The position numbers and the translations under genes were made by a program. Of a DNA stretch of 64,000 nt, positions 1 through 9,256 are shown in pieces. Below the pieces are notes generated by a model that had not been told where the DNA came from, did no database searches, and was given only the letters and a program-made list of their open reading frames with translations. The stretch is from Palsa-513 sp036510225. Its GTDB lineage: Bacteria > Actinomycetota > Thermoleophilia > Solirubrobacterales > Solirubrobacteraceae. The stretch lies in assembly GCA_036510225.1 (NCBI GenBank), contig DATCEH010000032.1, positions 1-64,000 of the forward strand, in the 5' to 3' direction. Each line of letters opens with the position of its first letter. Within the stretch, counting starts at the first letter, position 1.

Positions 1-92
1 CGGTTGGCGCGGGCGGGTCGGTTGGCGCGGGCGGGTCGGTTGGCGCGGGCGGGTCGGTTGGCGCGGGCGGGTCGGTTGGCGCGGTCAGCGAG
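1..92. repeat. 18-bp tandem repeat at window edge
   Basis: About five near-identical 18-bp units (cggttggcgcgggcgggt) run from the first base. In the frame of the following gene they encode a repeated six-residue VGAGGS linker, so the array looks like an in-frame expansion inside a coding region rather than a spacer. The array continues to the window edge, so its full copy number is unknown. Confidence 0.95.
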
Positions 93-1616
93 GCCGGCAT
101 GGGGGCTCGGGGTGAGCCTGTCGGGGCGCCGGACGGCCGGCTGGGCGAGCTGGCCGTGGTGCTCGGCAACTCGGTCGTCCTGCGCGTCGTGCTCGGCCCC
201 CACGGGGCCCCGGATCTCCTCACGCCGGGCGGGCTCGACGACCTGTTCGCGGGGGATTGGAGCGTTCACCACCAGTCCGACCGGACGGGCATCCGCCTGG
301 TCGGACCGCAGCCGGAATGGGCGCGGGCCGATGGGGGCGAGGCGGGTCTTCACCCGTCGAACATCCTCGACAGCGCGTACGGCGTCGGGACGGTGATGCT
401 CGCGGGCGACATGGCCGTGATCGTCGGGCCGGACGGGCCGAGTCTCGGGGGGTTCGCGGCCGTCGCCCAGGTGATCCGGGCCGACCGCTGGCGGATCGGG
501 CAGCTCCGGGCGGGCGACGCGGTCCGGCTCGAGCCGGTCGACCCGGCACTGGCTGCGGCGCTCCACGCGGCGGCCGAGGCCGAACTCGACGGGACGGGTG
601 TCGACGGGATCGCCGGTTCGAGTCGCCGGTCTCGACTGGATGCCCCGGCCTTCGATCGCCCGGTCGACGGAGCCCACGGCCTGGTGACGTATCGACGGGC
701 CGGCGAGTGCGCGGTGCTCGTGGAGTTCGGCGAACCGGTGATCGACCTGGGGTCGCGGGTCCGGGCGAATGCGCTGGCGCAGGCGCTTGAGGCCGAGGGC
801 GTCGACGGTGTCCGCGACCTGACGCCGGGCGTGCGGTCCCTCCACATCCAGCACGATCCGCTGCGGATCGACACGGACTCCCTGCTCGGACTCCTCGCGG
901 CGCTCGAGGCATCGCTCCCGCCGCCGGAGGCGGCCGCCGTCCCCGGCCGGGTCGTCCACCTTCCGCTCGCCTGGCGCCATTCGCTGGCCGAGCGTGCGAT
1001 CGAGCGGTACGCGACGTCGATCCGGTCGGACGCGCCGTGGTGCCCTGACAACATCGACTTCATCCGCCGGATCAACGGCCTCGAGGACGAGCGGGCGGTA
1101 CAGGAGATCGTGACCGGGGCGTCGTACCTGGTGCTCGGGCTGGGTGACGTCTACCTCGGGGCGCCGGTCGCCGTCCCGCTCGACCCGCGCCACCGGCTGG
1201 TCACGACGAAGTACACGCCGGCCCGGACCTGGACGCCGGCCAATGCGGTCGGGATCGGCGGGGCGTTCCTGTGCGTCTACGGCATGGAGGGGCCCGGTGG
1301 CTACCAGCTGGTCGGGCGGACCGTGCCGATCTGGGACACGAAGGAGGCTCCGCCGTGGCGCCTGCGGCACTTTGACCAGCTCAGTTTCGAGCTGGTCTCG
1401 GAGGCGGAGCTCGAGGATCTGCGGGGCGCGAGCGAGGCCGGGGAGTGGCGGCCGCGGGTCGAGCCGGCGGAGTTCTCCCTGCTCGAGCATCGACGTTTCG
1501 TTGCGGCCCACGAGACGGAGATCGAGTCGTTCACCGCGCGGCGGGAGGCGGCCTTCGCCGCCGAGCGGGAGGCCTGGGCGGTCTCGGCGGGCCGGGCGGC
1601 CGAGCTGGTCGCCTAG
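3..1616 (+). CDS. Urea carboxylase-like carboxyltransferase (AHS2-AHS1/KipA-KipI), 5' truncated by window
   Basis: The frame is open from the first bases, so the real start lies upstream; the first ATG at 99 would cut an AHS2 domain in half. After a VGAGGS repeat linker comes the second half of an AHS2 (KipA-type) domain with urea-carboxylase hallmarks: GPHGAPD, SDRTGIRL, GGEAGLHPSN and GPDGPSLGGF. An AHS1 (KipI-type) domain follows (RRINGLEDE, YMEGPGGYQLVGRT-like region). Such proteins carry out biotin-dependent carboxyl transfer to urea or a related amide. The protein stops after the FxxxREAAFAAEREAW stretch, exactly where urea carboxylases normally continue into the biotin carrier domain, so that domain is missing here. 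A free-standing carrier is encoded at 19915-20133. The biotin carboxylase part, if present, is outside the window. Substrate is inferred. Confidence 0.85.
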   Translation, partial: VGAGGSVGAGGSVGAGGSVGAGGSVGAVSEAGMGARGEPVGAPDGRLGELAVVLGNSVVLRVVLGPHGAPDLLTPGGLDDLFAGDWSVHHQSDRTGIRLVGPQPEWARADGGEAGLHPSNILDSAYGVGTVMLAGDMAVIVGPDGPSLGGFAAVAQVIRADRWRIGQLRAGDAVRLEPVDPALAAALHAAAEAELDGTGVDGIAGSSRRSRLDAPAFDRPVDGAHGLVTYRRAGECAVLVEFGEPVIDLGSRVRANALAQALEAEGVDGVRDLTPGVRSLHIQHDPLRIDTDSLLGLLAALEASLPPPEAAAVPGRVVHLPLAWRHSLAERAIERYATSIRSDAPWCPDNIDFIRRINGLEDERAVQEIVTGASYLVLGLGDVYLGAPVAVPLDPRHRLVTTKYTPARTWTPANAVGIGGAFLCVYGMEGPGGYQLVGRTVPIWDTKEAPPWRLRHFDQLSFELVSEAELEDLRGASEAGEWRPRVEPAEFSLLEHRRFVAAHETEIESFTARREAAFAAEREAWAVSAGRAAELVA

Positions 1617-1626
1617 ATTGGTCTTG

Positions 1627-2472
1627 ATGCCGCCTGAGACCTTCGCGATCGGCGAGCGCCGGGTTCACCGTCTCGGGTTTGGGGCGATGCGGCTCACAGG
1701 GCCCGGGATCTGGGGTCCGCCGGCTGACCCGGAAGGCTGCGTCAGCGTGCTGCGGCGGGCGGTCGAGCTCGGCGTGGATCTGATCGACACGGCCGACTCA
1801 TACGGTCCGCATGTGAGCGAGGAGCTGATCGCCCGGGCGCTCCATCCATACCCGGCGGAGCTTCTGATCGCCACGAAGGCCGGCCTGGTCCGCACCGGGC
1901 CCGGCGGCTGGCACCCGGTCGGGCGGCCGGAATACCTCCGACAGGAGTGCGAGCTCAGCCTCCGGCGGCTGCGCCTCGAGCGGATCGATCTCTTCCAGCT
2001 GCATCGAATCGACCCGGAGGTCCCGGCCGAGGAGCAGTTCGGCCTGCTGCGGGAGCTTCGCGACGAGGGCAAGGTCGGTGAGATCGGGCTCTCGGAGGTC
2101 TCCGTGGCCGAGCTCGAGATGGCGCGGGGGATCGTCCCGGTCGCGACCGTCCAGAATCGGTACAACCTGGTCGATCGAAGGTCTGAGGGGGTGCTCGAGC
2201 ATTGCGAGCGCAAAGGGATCGGCTTCATGCCGTGGTTCCCGATCGCCTCAGGCGATCTGGCGGCGCCCGGCGGGCATCTGGACACGATCGCTCGGGCGAC
2301 TGGAGGCTCGCCGGCCCAGGTCGCCCTTGCCTGGCTCCTGGCCCGCTCGCCGGTGATGCTGCCGATTCCGGGCACGGCGAGCGTCGAGCACCTCGAGGAG
2401 AACTGCGCCGCAGCGGGCGTCGAGCTCAACCCGGCGCAGGTCGCCGAGCTGAGCCAGGTTGCGACTGCGTAA
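1627..2472 (+). CDS. Aldo/keto reductase
   Basis: 281-aa TIM-barrel oxidoreductase of the aldo/keto reductase superfamily, which reduces carbonyl compounds with NADPH in the cytoplasm. The catalytic tetrad is visible: Asp54 and Tyr59 (DTADSYG), Lys84 (ATKAG) and His126 (LHRID). The C-terminal cofactor segment (IPGTASVEHLEEN) is also typical. The frame is open far upstream, but ATG 1627 fits the family N terminus and lies 10 bp after the preceding stop. Its closeness to the carboxyltransferase gene suggests co-transcription. The physiological substrate cannot be read from the sequence. Confidence 0.93.
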   Translation: MPPETFAIGERRVHRLGFGAMRLTGPGIWGPPADPEGCVSVLRRAVELGVDLIDTADSYGPHVSEELIARALHPYPAELLIATKAGLVRTGPGGWHPVGRPEYLRQECELSLRRLRLERIDLFQLHRIDPEVPAEEQFGLLRELRDEGKVGEIGLSEVSVAELEMARGIVPVATVQNRYNLVDRRSEGVLEHCERKGIGFMPWFPIASGDLAAPGGHLDTIARATGGSPAQVALAWLLARSPVMLPIPGTASVEHLEENCAAAGVELNPAQVAELSQVATA

Positions 2473-2536
2473 CGCCGGATCGACTGCTTGCGCCGGCTTG
2501 TAGGCTCAGGCACTCCTACCCGACAACGGAGATGCC

Positions 2537-3546
<1,010 letters not shown>

Positions 3547-3550
<4 letters not shown>

Positions 3551-4500
3551 GCCTGCGAGCGGGGGTCGACCTCGGGGGGACGAAGATCCAGACGATCGTC
3601 GTCGACGACGACTACGAGGTGATGGCATCCTCGCGCCGGCCGACGCCGACCACCGGGGGACCCGGGGATGTGGCCAAGGAGATCATCGAGTCGCTCAGGG
3701 AGGCCGCCGGGTCGGCGTCGATCGACCTGGGCAAGCTGGAGGGGATCGGTGTCGGCTCGCCCGGGGAGATCGACAAGGCGAAGGGGACGATCAGCGAGGC
3801 CCGCAACCTGCCCGGCTGGGAGGGCACATACCCGCTGGCTGCGGAGATCAGCAAGGCGCTCGGCCCGCCGGTCAGCCTCGGCAACGACGTGACCGTCGCG
3901 ACGACGGCGGAGTTCGCACGCGGGGCGGGCAAGCCATACGCCTCGCTGTTGGGCGTGTTCTGGGGCACGGGCGTCGGCGGCGGCCTGATCCTCGACGGAA
4001 AGCCGTGGCTCGGCCGGGGCGGGGCCGGCGAGATCGGACACATGGTCGTCGAGCTGGACGGCGCCCGCTGCCCGTGCGGGCGGCGCGGGTGCATGGAGGC
4101 CTACGCCGGACGCGCGGCGATGGAGGTGAGGGCGCGCGAGCTCGCCGACAAGGGGCACGAGACGGACCTCTTCGAGCTGATGGAGAAGCGCGGTCGCACC
4201 CGGCTGACGAGCGGGATCTGGGCACGGGCTCTGAAGAGATCCGATCCGCTGGCCGAGAAGCTCGTCGATCGGGCGATCGCCGCGCTCGGGGCCGGCGTCG
4301 CCTCGGCGGTCAACCTGCTCGACGTCGAGGCGGTCGTGATCGGCGGCGGCCTCGGAGACCGGCTGGGCGCGCCGTACGCCGAGCGGATCGCGGCGGCGAT
4401 GGCGCCTCACCTGTTCGCCGACTCACGACCCCCGGCCGTCCTTGTCACCAGCCTCGGCGACCTCGGCGGCGCACTCGGCGCGGCGATGCTCGTCGGCTGA
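3547..4500 (+). CDS. ROK-family glucokinase
   Basis: 317-aa sugar kinase starting at GTG 3547 inside the gnd stop codon. The N-terminal phosphate-binding signature DLGGTKIQ is followed by the ROK zinc-binding CPCGRRGCMEAYAG, with the expected cysteine spacing, and a C-terminal GGGLGD motif for adenosine binding. ROK enzymes of this type usually phosphorylate glucose with ATP; ROK repressors carry an N-terminal HTH that is absent here. Pairing with gnd supports a glucokinase feeding the pentose phosphate route. Glucose specificity is inferred from family and context. Confidence 0.9.
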
Positions 4501-4544
4501 GGGAGCGCAGCCGAGGGGTTCGGACGAGACTCTCTGCGAGAACT

Positions 4545-4735
4545 CACCGAGGGAGCGGGTGCGGTCGGCGCCCGGGGTGTGGGATGTGAATCGACAGGGC
4601 TCGTCCCGGGCGGCGGACGTGGATGTTGAGACGTTCATCGCGAAATGGTTGCCTGAGTCAGTCAGCTATTTTTCTTGGAGAGTCCCGTCTGCTCCTCGTG
4701 ACCCAGCCCGGCCGATCTGATCCGGCCCGGCCCGG
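4545..4735. repeat. Dispersed palindromic intergenic element, copy A
   Basis: Most of the 480-bp gene-free gap 4501-4980 is a member of a repeat family also seen near 16.5, 21.0 and 50.6 kb. The core at 4630-4684 (gacgttcatcg ... ttggagagtc, 55 bp) differs from copy B at only one position and contains the degenerate palindrome tgagtcagtca. The left flank (gtgggatgtgaatcgacagg region) also matches copies C and D. It lies between two same-strand genes. The rest of the gap (4736-4980) shows no gene or clear structure. Confidence 0.85.
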
Positions 4736-4980
4736 GACCGACTCGACAGGCCGATCCCTCGCCGTCTTCGTCACCGTCCCGGCGGATCGCATCGCGCAGA
4801 CCTCGTCGACGCCGAATCGAGCGCCGTCCCGGTCGCCCGCCAACGCGGCGCTCGCACCTCGCGGACGCGGGCCGGCGGCCAGCGAGGCAGGCGGGTTGCG
4901 GTCGGCCGCGCCCCGCGGGCCGGCCGGCTCCCACCCCCGCGGAGCGCGCCGTTCTCAAGCCTCCTACACTTCGGCGGCAG

Positions 4981-5820
4981 ATGCCCGAGACGGTCACACC
5001 CGCGCTGTACCGCAAAGGCGAGGGTGAGCCCCTCCTCCTGCTCCACGGCTTCAAGGGCACCTGGCATCAGTGGCAGCCGATCGCCGACAGGCTCGGTGAA
5101 CGCTACGAGGTCATCGCCCCGACGCTTCCCGGCCATGACGGGGGGCCGGAGTTCCAGAAGGTCGGTGCGCTGCGTCTGATCGATGCCGGCGACGCGGTCG
5201 AGGCACAGCTCGACGAGCTCGGGATCGGCTCAGCGCACATCGTCGGCAGCTCGATCGGCGGCGGGATCGCCCTGGAGCTGGCCAAGCGCGGACGCGCCCG
5301 GAGTGTCGTCGCACTCGCTCCGGCCGGCGGCTGGGCACCCGAGAGCAACGAGAGCCGCCGGTTGGCTCGGTTCTTCGTCCGCCAGCGGGCCCTTGTTCAC
5401 GCCGGTCGGCCCAGCCTGGCGCTGGTCATGCGCCAAGCCCGGACTCGCCGGCTGGCGCTCCGCGACATCATGTGGCGCGGCGAGCGGGTCGCACCGCCGG
5501 CCGCCGTCCAGATGGTCGTCTCGTCGATGCGCTGCCCGATCGAAGGACGCGTGATCGCCGCGCTGCGGGCAAACACGGCAGCCATCGAAGGTCTCGACGC
5601 CGTCCATACGCCGACCTTGATCGCCTGGCCCCAGCACGATCGGATCCTCCCCATGGCTCGCCACTCCAATCGCTTCCGCAACGAGATCGCCGGCGCCGAG
5701 TTCACGATGCTCGAGGGAACCGGGCATGTCCCGATGTGGGACGCCCCGGAACTCGTCATCAAGACGATCGACGACTTCGTCTCGCGGCAGCTCGCCGCCG
5801 CCTCACCCACGGGCTCCTAG
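4981..5820 (+). CDS. Alpha/beta-fold hydrolase
   Basis: 279-aa alpha/beta hydrolase. The oxyanion-hole motif LLLHGFKG is near residue 20. The nucleophile elbow G-S-S-I-G puts the catalytic serine at residue 91. A late Asp (WPQHDRI) and the C-terminal His (GTGHVPMWD) complete the triad. No signal peptide is present, so it is probably cytoplasmic. Members include esterases, lactonases and ring-cleavage product hydrolases; nothing here narrows the substrate. The stop codon lies inside the first unit of a downstream tandem repeat. Confidence 0.88.
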   Translation: MPETVTPALYRKGEGEPLLLLHGFKGTWHQWQPIADRLGERYEVIAPTLPGHDGGPEFQKVGALRLIDAGDAVEAQLDELGIGSAHIVGSSIGGGIALELAKRGRARSVVALAPAGGWAPESNESRRLARFFVRQRALVHAGRPSLALVMRQARTRRLALRDIMWRGERVAPPAAVQMVVSSMRCPIEGRVIAALRANTAAIEGLDAVHTPTLIAWPQHDRILPMARHSNRFRNEIAGAEFTMLEGTGHVPMWDAPELVIKTIDDFVSRQLAAASPTGS

Positions 5821-5942
5821 ACCCGTCTCGGGTCTCGGGCCACGGCTCCTGGACCCGTCTCGGCCCACGGGCTCCTAGACCAGTCTCGGCCCACGGGCCC
5901 TGAGACCCGTCTCGGCCGACGGCTCCCAGAACCCGTCTCGGG
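5808..5942. repeat. Degenerate ~25-bp tandem repeat, five units
   Basis: Five imperfect copies built on cacgggctcctagacccgtctcggc follow one another between the hydrolase and the convergent coiled-coil gene. The first unit contains the hydrolase stop codon. Each unit is partly self-complementary (gagac/gtctc and ccgtgg-type pairs), so the array could act as a two-sided terminator, but that is inference. Confidence 0.8.
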
Positions 5943-5955
5943 CCGTCCCCGACCG

Positions 5956-6402
5956 TCAGCTCGGCGTAAGCGTGTCCTTGAGGCGGGCGAGCGGTCCGTC
6001 GGCAGGATTCGGCAGGAGTTGCCCGATCGTCTGGACGTCGCGCGCCGTCTGCTCGATCGCCGGGCGAATCCCGCGAACCTCGGCCTCGACGGCGAGCATT
6101 CGGGTGTTGAGGTCGTCCCTCAGAAGGTCCATCCTCCCCTCGATCGTCGCCTCGAGGGTTGTCAGGGCGTCGATCTTGCCCTCGACGCGATTCATCGAGC
6201 CCTGCAGAACCGCGAGTCCCTCGATCAGCTGTCCGGCCCGCTCGTCGAGCGACGCGAGGTGGACCTCGGCGGCCCGCTGGAGCGAGAGCAGCGCGTGCGA
6301 GACGCTCTCGATCTCGCCGACGACCCTGCCGGGAAGTCGCAGTGGTATTAGCAGAGTGTCGAGAACACCGGATGATCGGTGAGCTTTGGAGTCGTCTGTC
6401 AT
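5956..6402 (-). CDS. Small coiled-coil protein, function unknown
   Basis: 148-aa protein with no recognised enzymatic domain. Residues about 25-125 look like one long alpha-helical region rich in Leu/Ile/Ala heptads with charged positions (SLQRAAEVHLASLDER, LEATIEGRMDLLRDDL), i.e. a coiled coil. A short amphipathic or hydrophobic stretch near the N terminus (LLIPLRLPGRVVG) could touch the membrane. Codon usage matches neighbouring real genes. It is divergent from the HATPase gene with a repeat-containing spacer between them. It may be a structural or scaffold protein; I do not recognise the family. Confidence 0.7.
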   Translation of the reverse strand: MTDDSKAHRSSGVLDTLLIPLRLPGRVVGEIESVSHALLSLQRAAEVHLASLDERAGQLIEGLAVLQGSMNRVEGKIDALTTLEATIEGRMDLLRDDLNTRMLAVEAEVRGIRPAIEQTARDVQTIGQLLPNPADGPLARLKDTLTPS

Positions 6403-6454
6403 TGGATGAAGCTACCCCCGAATGGCTGGTCGCAAGCGCGCCCGGGCAGCAAAC

Positions 6455-6645
6455 GTCCGGCGTGGGTTGCGGCGGTGGACTCGGGTCCGGCGTGGGTTGC
6501 GGCGGTGGACTCGGCCGCCCGAGGACCCGGCGCCTGGTGCGCCGGACCGACAGTCGAACGGGCGGACCCGACCGCCGAACGGGACGAGGTATGAGGGCTC
6601 AGATCACTCGGGAAATCCGCGCTCAGATCACTCGGGGAATCCGCG
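6455..6645. repeat. Two short tandem duplications in the 6403-6740 gap
   Basis: The 338-bp spacer before the HATPase gene holds two local duplications. One is a 30-bp unit (beginning gtccggcgtgggttgcggcg) present twice at 6455-6514. The other is a 24-bp unit (beginning ctcagatcactcggg) present twice at 6598-6645 with one difference. Between them are further accgccgaacggg-like echoes. No gene is evident in the spacer. Confidence 0.85.
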
Positions 6646-6740
6646 CGGGCGCAGAAGCTGTTCGAGCTCGCCGGGCCCCGACGAGTCCCGTTCGACGCCT
6701 CGGTCGACAAATACGCCGAATCATCTGGCGTCAGCCGGGT

Positions 6741-7145
6741 ATGCCCGACCTTATGGATATCAGAGCGACGGACGGGCGACTCGAGCTTGACCTACCCTGC
6801 GGGCCGGTTGCGCCCCGGCTCGCCCGGCAGGCATTGCGCGGTGTGCTCGGATCGAGGCGGGTCGGAGACGACGCGGCCCTCGTCGTCAGCGAGCTGGTGA
6901 CCAATGCCGTCCAGCACTCGGGCTGCGACCCTGAGCAGACGATCAGGCTCGATGCGCTGCTGAGCGCCGGCTGCGTGCGAATCGCCGTCCACGACCCCGG
7001 CCGATCGGGGCAGACACCGCGGGTACGCGACGAGGTGCCGGCGCAGGCCGGCGGCCGCGGGCTCCGACTCGTCGAGCAGCTCGCCCGGCGGTGGGGCTCC
7101 GACCACCGCGACGGCCGTCTGGTCTGGGCAGAGCTGGCCCTCTAG
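6741..7145 (+). CDS. HATPase_c ATP-binding protein, RsbW-like
   Basis: 134-aa single-domain protein of the serine-kinase/anti-sigma ATPase (HATPase_c_2) type. The N box is visible as ELVTNAVQHS and the G-box region as DPG ... GGRGLRLVEQLA, ending with W-V-E/A-L as in RsbW relatives. Such proteins bind and phosphorylate anti-anti-sigma factors and sequester sigma factors. The start at ATG 6741 gives the usual family length; a second ATG at 6753 is possible. No antagonist gene lies next to it, but a sigma factor gene follows convergently at 7338-9113. A link between the two is speculative. Confidence 0.85.
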   Translation: MPDLMDIRATDGRLELDLPCGPVAPRLARQALRGVLGSRRVGDDAALVVSELVTNAVQHSGCDPEQTIRLDALLSAGCVRIAVHDPGRSGQTPRVRDEVPAQAGGRGLRLVEQLARRWGSDHRDGRLVWAELAL

Positions 7146-7163
7146 CTCCCCGGCCGGGCAGAC

Positions 7164-7338
7164 CCGGCCCTCTGGCTCGTCAGCTCGCCCCGGCCCTCTG
7201 GCTCGTCAGCTCGCGTCGGCTTCCGCTCCGCGCGTCGGCTTCCGCTCCGAGCTCAGGCTCCGGGTGAGGCTGCGCCGCGGCCACCCCATCGACGGCGAAC
7301 GTCGATCTCGGCCATCGACGGCGAACGTCGATCTCGGC
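7164..7338. repeat. Three successive short tandem doublets between convergent genes
   Basis: The spacer contains three independent duplications in a row: ccggccctctggctcgtcag units about 26 bp apart (7164 and 7190), gcgtcggcttccgctccg units about 19 bp apart (from about 7213), and catcgacggcgaacgtcgat units exactly 26 bp apart (7287 and 7313). The last one touches the stop codon of the sigma factor gene. Confidence 0.85.
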
Positions 7339-9113
7339 TAGTGCAGGTCGATCGCGTAGTGCTGCTGCACGGTGTGATGCGATGTGCCCGACACCCTGGG
7401 CTTGTGCTGCCAGTGGACCGTCAGGCTGCCACCCGCGGTCGAGTACGTGCCGCCGGTGATCGGAGCGCTCGCGAGGTTGTGGACGGAGTCGGCATCGCGC
7501 GAGAATCGGTTGGCCGGCGGGGTCGACGCGACCGTGGCCGTCGGCTGGACGGACGACGTGGCCACCGGGACCGAGGTCGTCGCTGCCGAGGCGGGCGTCG
7601 GAGGCGCGGACGACGAGGTTCCGCCGGTCGCGCTCGACCCCGCGGCGCCGGCGGCCGACGACGACGCGGACGTCGGCGTCTGTGCTGAGGTCAGCGACGC
7701 GGCCTGCCCGGGTGCGACCGGGGGCCCGGTCGCACCGGCAGACCCGTCCGGATCCGCCGAACCGGCGAGCCCGGCGGCGCCCGGAGTCGAGGACGTCGTC
7801 GTCGGGCCGCCCGGCAGCGTCGTCGCAGCGCCCGGAAGGGTCGTCGGGTCGGTGCCCGCCGCCGGCGAAACCAGGTTAGGGTCGGTGGTCGTCGGATCTA
7901 CGGTGTTCGCGCCGGTCGGCGAGAGGGCGAGTTGGTCCTGACCGCTCAAAGACGACGGCACCGTCGGCAGCGCCGCGCTGGCGGGGTGTGTGATCGGCGG
8001 CGGCGGGGCGATCGTGCCACCGGCGGTGTGTGCGACGACGGTCGGGCTCGCCGGTGGGACGTAGCTCGAGACGTGTCGTGTCGTGTGAGCCTTCGCGTGT
8101 GTCTGACTTCGATGCGTCGACGGTGCCGAAGCCTGAAGGGCGCCGGCGCCGCCGACCAGGGCACATGCGCAGACGATCGCCGCGACCTTCGTCGCCGTGA
8201 CACCCGCCGCTCCACCGAGCAGGGCGCCCGAGCTGCTCGCGGCGATTCCCCCGCCGGCTCCAGCCCCTGCTCCGGCGCCGGCTCCGCCGCCGCCGATCCC
8301 GAACAGGAGACCGAGGTGCCCGAGTGGTCCGACGGGGACGAGGGCGGCGACCTGACGACTCACGCTGCGAAGCTGGCCGCGGTAGGACGAGCATTGGTCG
8401 CACTCGCGCATGTGACGACGCGCCCGGCCGCTCGCACGGACGCCGCGGTCGTGCGCGGAGGCCAGCTCGAGCCTGATGTCGGCGCACGGCGCATCGCGTG
8501 CGGCGGCGGCATCGAGGACCCCGCCACGCGCTCGCAGGAGCAGCGACTTGACGCCGGCCACCGAGATCCCGAGCGCGCAGCCGAGCTCTTCGTAGCTGAG
8601 ACCCTGAAGCTCGCGCATCAGCAGGGCGGAGCGCTGCTGCTCAGGCAGTGAGTGGACGTCGGCGACGAGGCGCCGGAGATCCTCGCTGCGCTCGGCTTCG
8701 GCCGGCGGGTCGTGGCGGGCGCCGCGCGAGAGGGCGAGTTGCGCCCCCGGCATGATCTCGCTGGGAATCGGCGCCGGGCGGCGCAGCTGGTCGACGCACC
8801 GGTTGTGCGCGATCCGGTAGAGCCACGCGCGGAGCATGATCGGCTGGCGGTTGGACCGGAGTGCCTGGTGGGCGCGTACGAAGACGTCCTGGAGGGCATC
8901 CTCCGCGTCGGCGCGGGATCCACCGAGCATCTGGGCGGCATAGGCCAGCAGGCGGACGCGGTAGCGGTCGTGAATCGCCCGGAAGGCGTCGTCGGAGCCG
9001 GCGCGGAAGAGGGCCACGAGCTGATCATCGGAGTGCAGCCGCAGGACGGGGACCGGAACTGCCAGCCTCGGTCTCGGGATCGCTGCGGGGCGTGGGAGGG
9101 CGGAGGCTTCCAT
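7338..9113 (-). CDS. ECF sigma factor fused to zinc anti-sigma-like domain, transmembrane segment and extracytoplasmic tail
   Basis: 591-aa composite protein. Residues about 28-110 form sigma region 2 (DDAFRAIHDRYRVRLLAYA, DALQDVFVRAHQAL) and about 145-200 form region 4 with an HTH (LSYEELGCALGISVAGVKS). Directly after it is a zinc anti-sigma (ZAS) signature: Cys210, then His234-x3-Cys238-x2-Cys241. A Gly/Ala-rich linker, a hydrophobic membrane segment (TKVAAIVCACALVGGAGAL, about 308-326) and about 260 residues of Ser/Thr/Pro/Ala-rich sequence follow, presumably outside the cell. Sigma and anti-sigma are normally separate proteins. Here the sigma factor would be membrane-tethered and possibly released by proteolysis (inference). 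Confidence 0.9.
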   Translation of the reverse strand: MEASALPRPAAIPRPRLAVPVPVLRLHSDDQLVALFRAGSDDAFRAIHDRYRVRLLAYAAQMLGGSRADAEDALQDVFVRAHQALRSNRQPIMLRAWLYRIAHNRCVDQLRRPAPIPSEIMPGAQLALSRGARHDPPAEAERSEDLRRLVADVHSLPEQQRSALLMRELQGLSYEELGCALGISVAGVKSLLLRARGGVLDAAAARDAPCADIRLELASAHDRGVRASGRARRHMRECDQCSSYRGQLRSVSRQVAALVPVGPLGHLGLLFGIGGGGAGAGAGAGAGGGIAASSSGALLGGAAGVTATKVAAIVCACALVGGAGALQASAPSTHRSQTHAKAHTTRHVSSYVPPASPTVVAHTAGGTIAPPPPITHPASAALPTVPSSLSGQDQLALSPTGANTVDPTTTDPNLVSPAAGTDPTTLPGAATTLPGGPTTTSSTPGAAGLAGSADPDGSAGATGPPVAPGQAASLTSAQTPTSASSSAAGAAGSSATGGTSSSAPPTPASAATTSVPVATSSVQPTATVASTPPANRFSRDADSVHNLASAPITGGTYSTAGGSLTVHWQHKPRVSGTSHHTVQQHYAIDLH

Positions 9114-9256
9114 AGTGTCGCTCGACTACCACTGTAACGCTCGACGAGGACCGAAGTTTCGGCAAACCACAGGGATGGAACACCATTTGCAGAGCTTCCT
9201 CTGGAAGGCCCGAAGAAAACACAGCGCCGGGTCGCGCGCGATACGCTCGGTGCGGG

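Noticed and set aside
1..92. Possible CRISPR array
   Set aside because: Units are contiguous with no spacers, and the repeat is in frame with the coding sequence.
610..632. tRNA T-arm-like ggttcgagtc
   Set aside because: Lies inside the carboxyltransferase CDS and no acceptor stem, D-arm or anticodon arm surrounds it.
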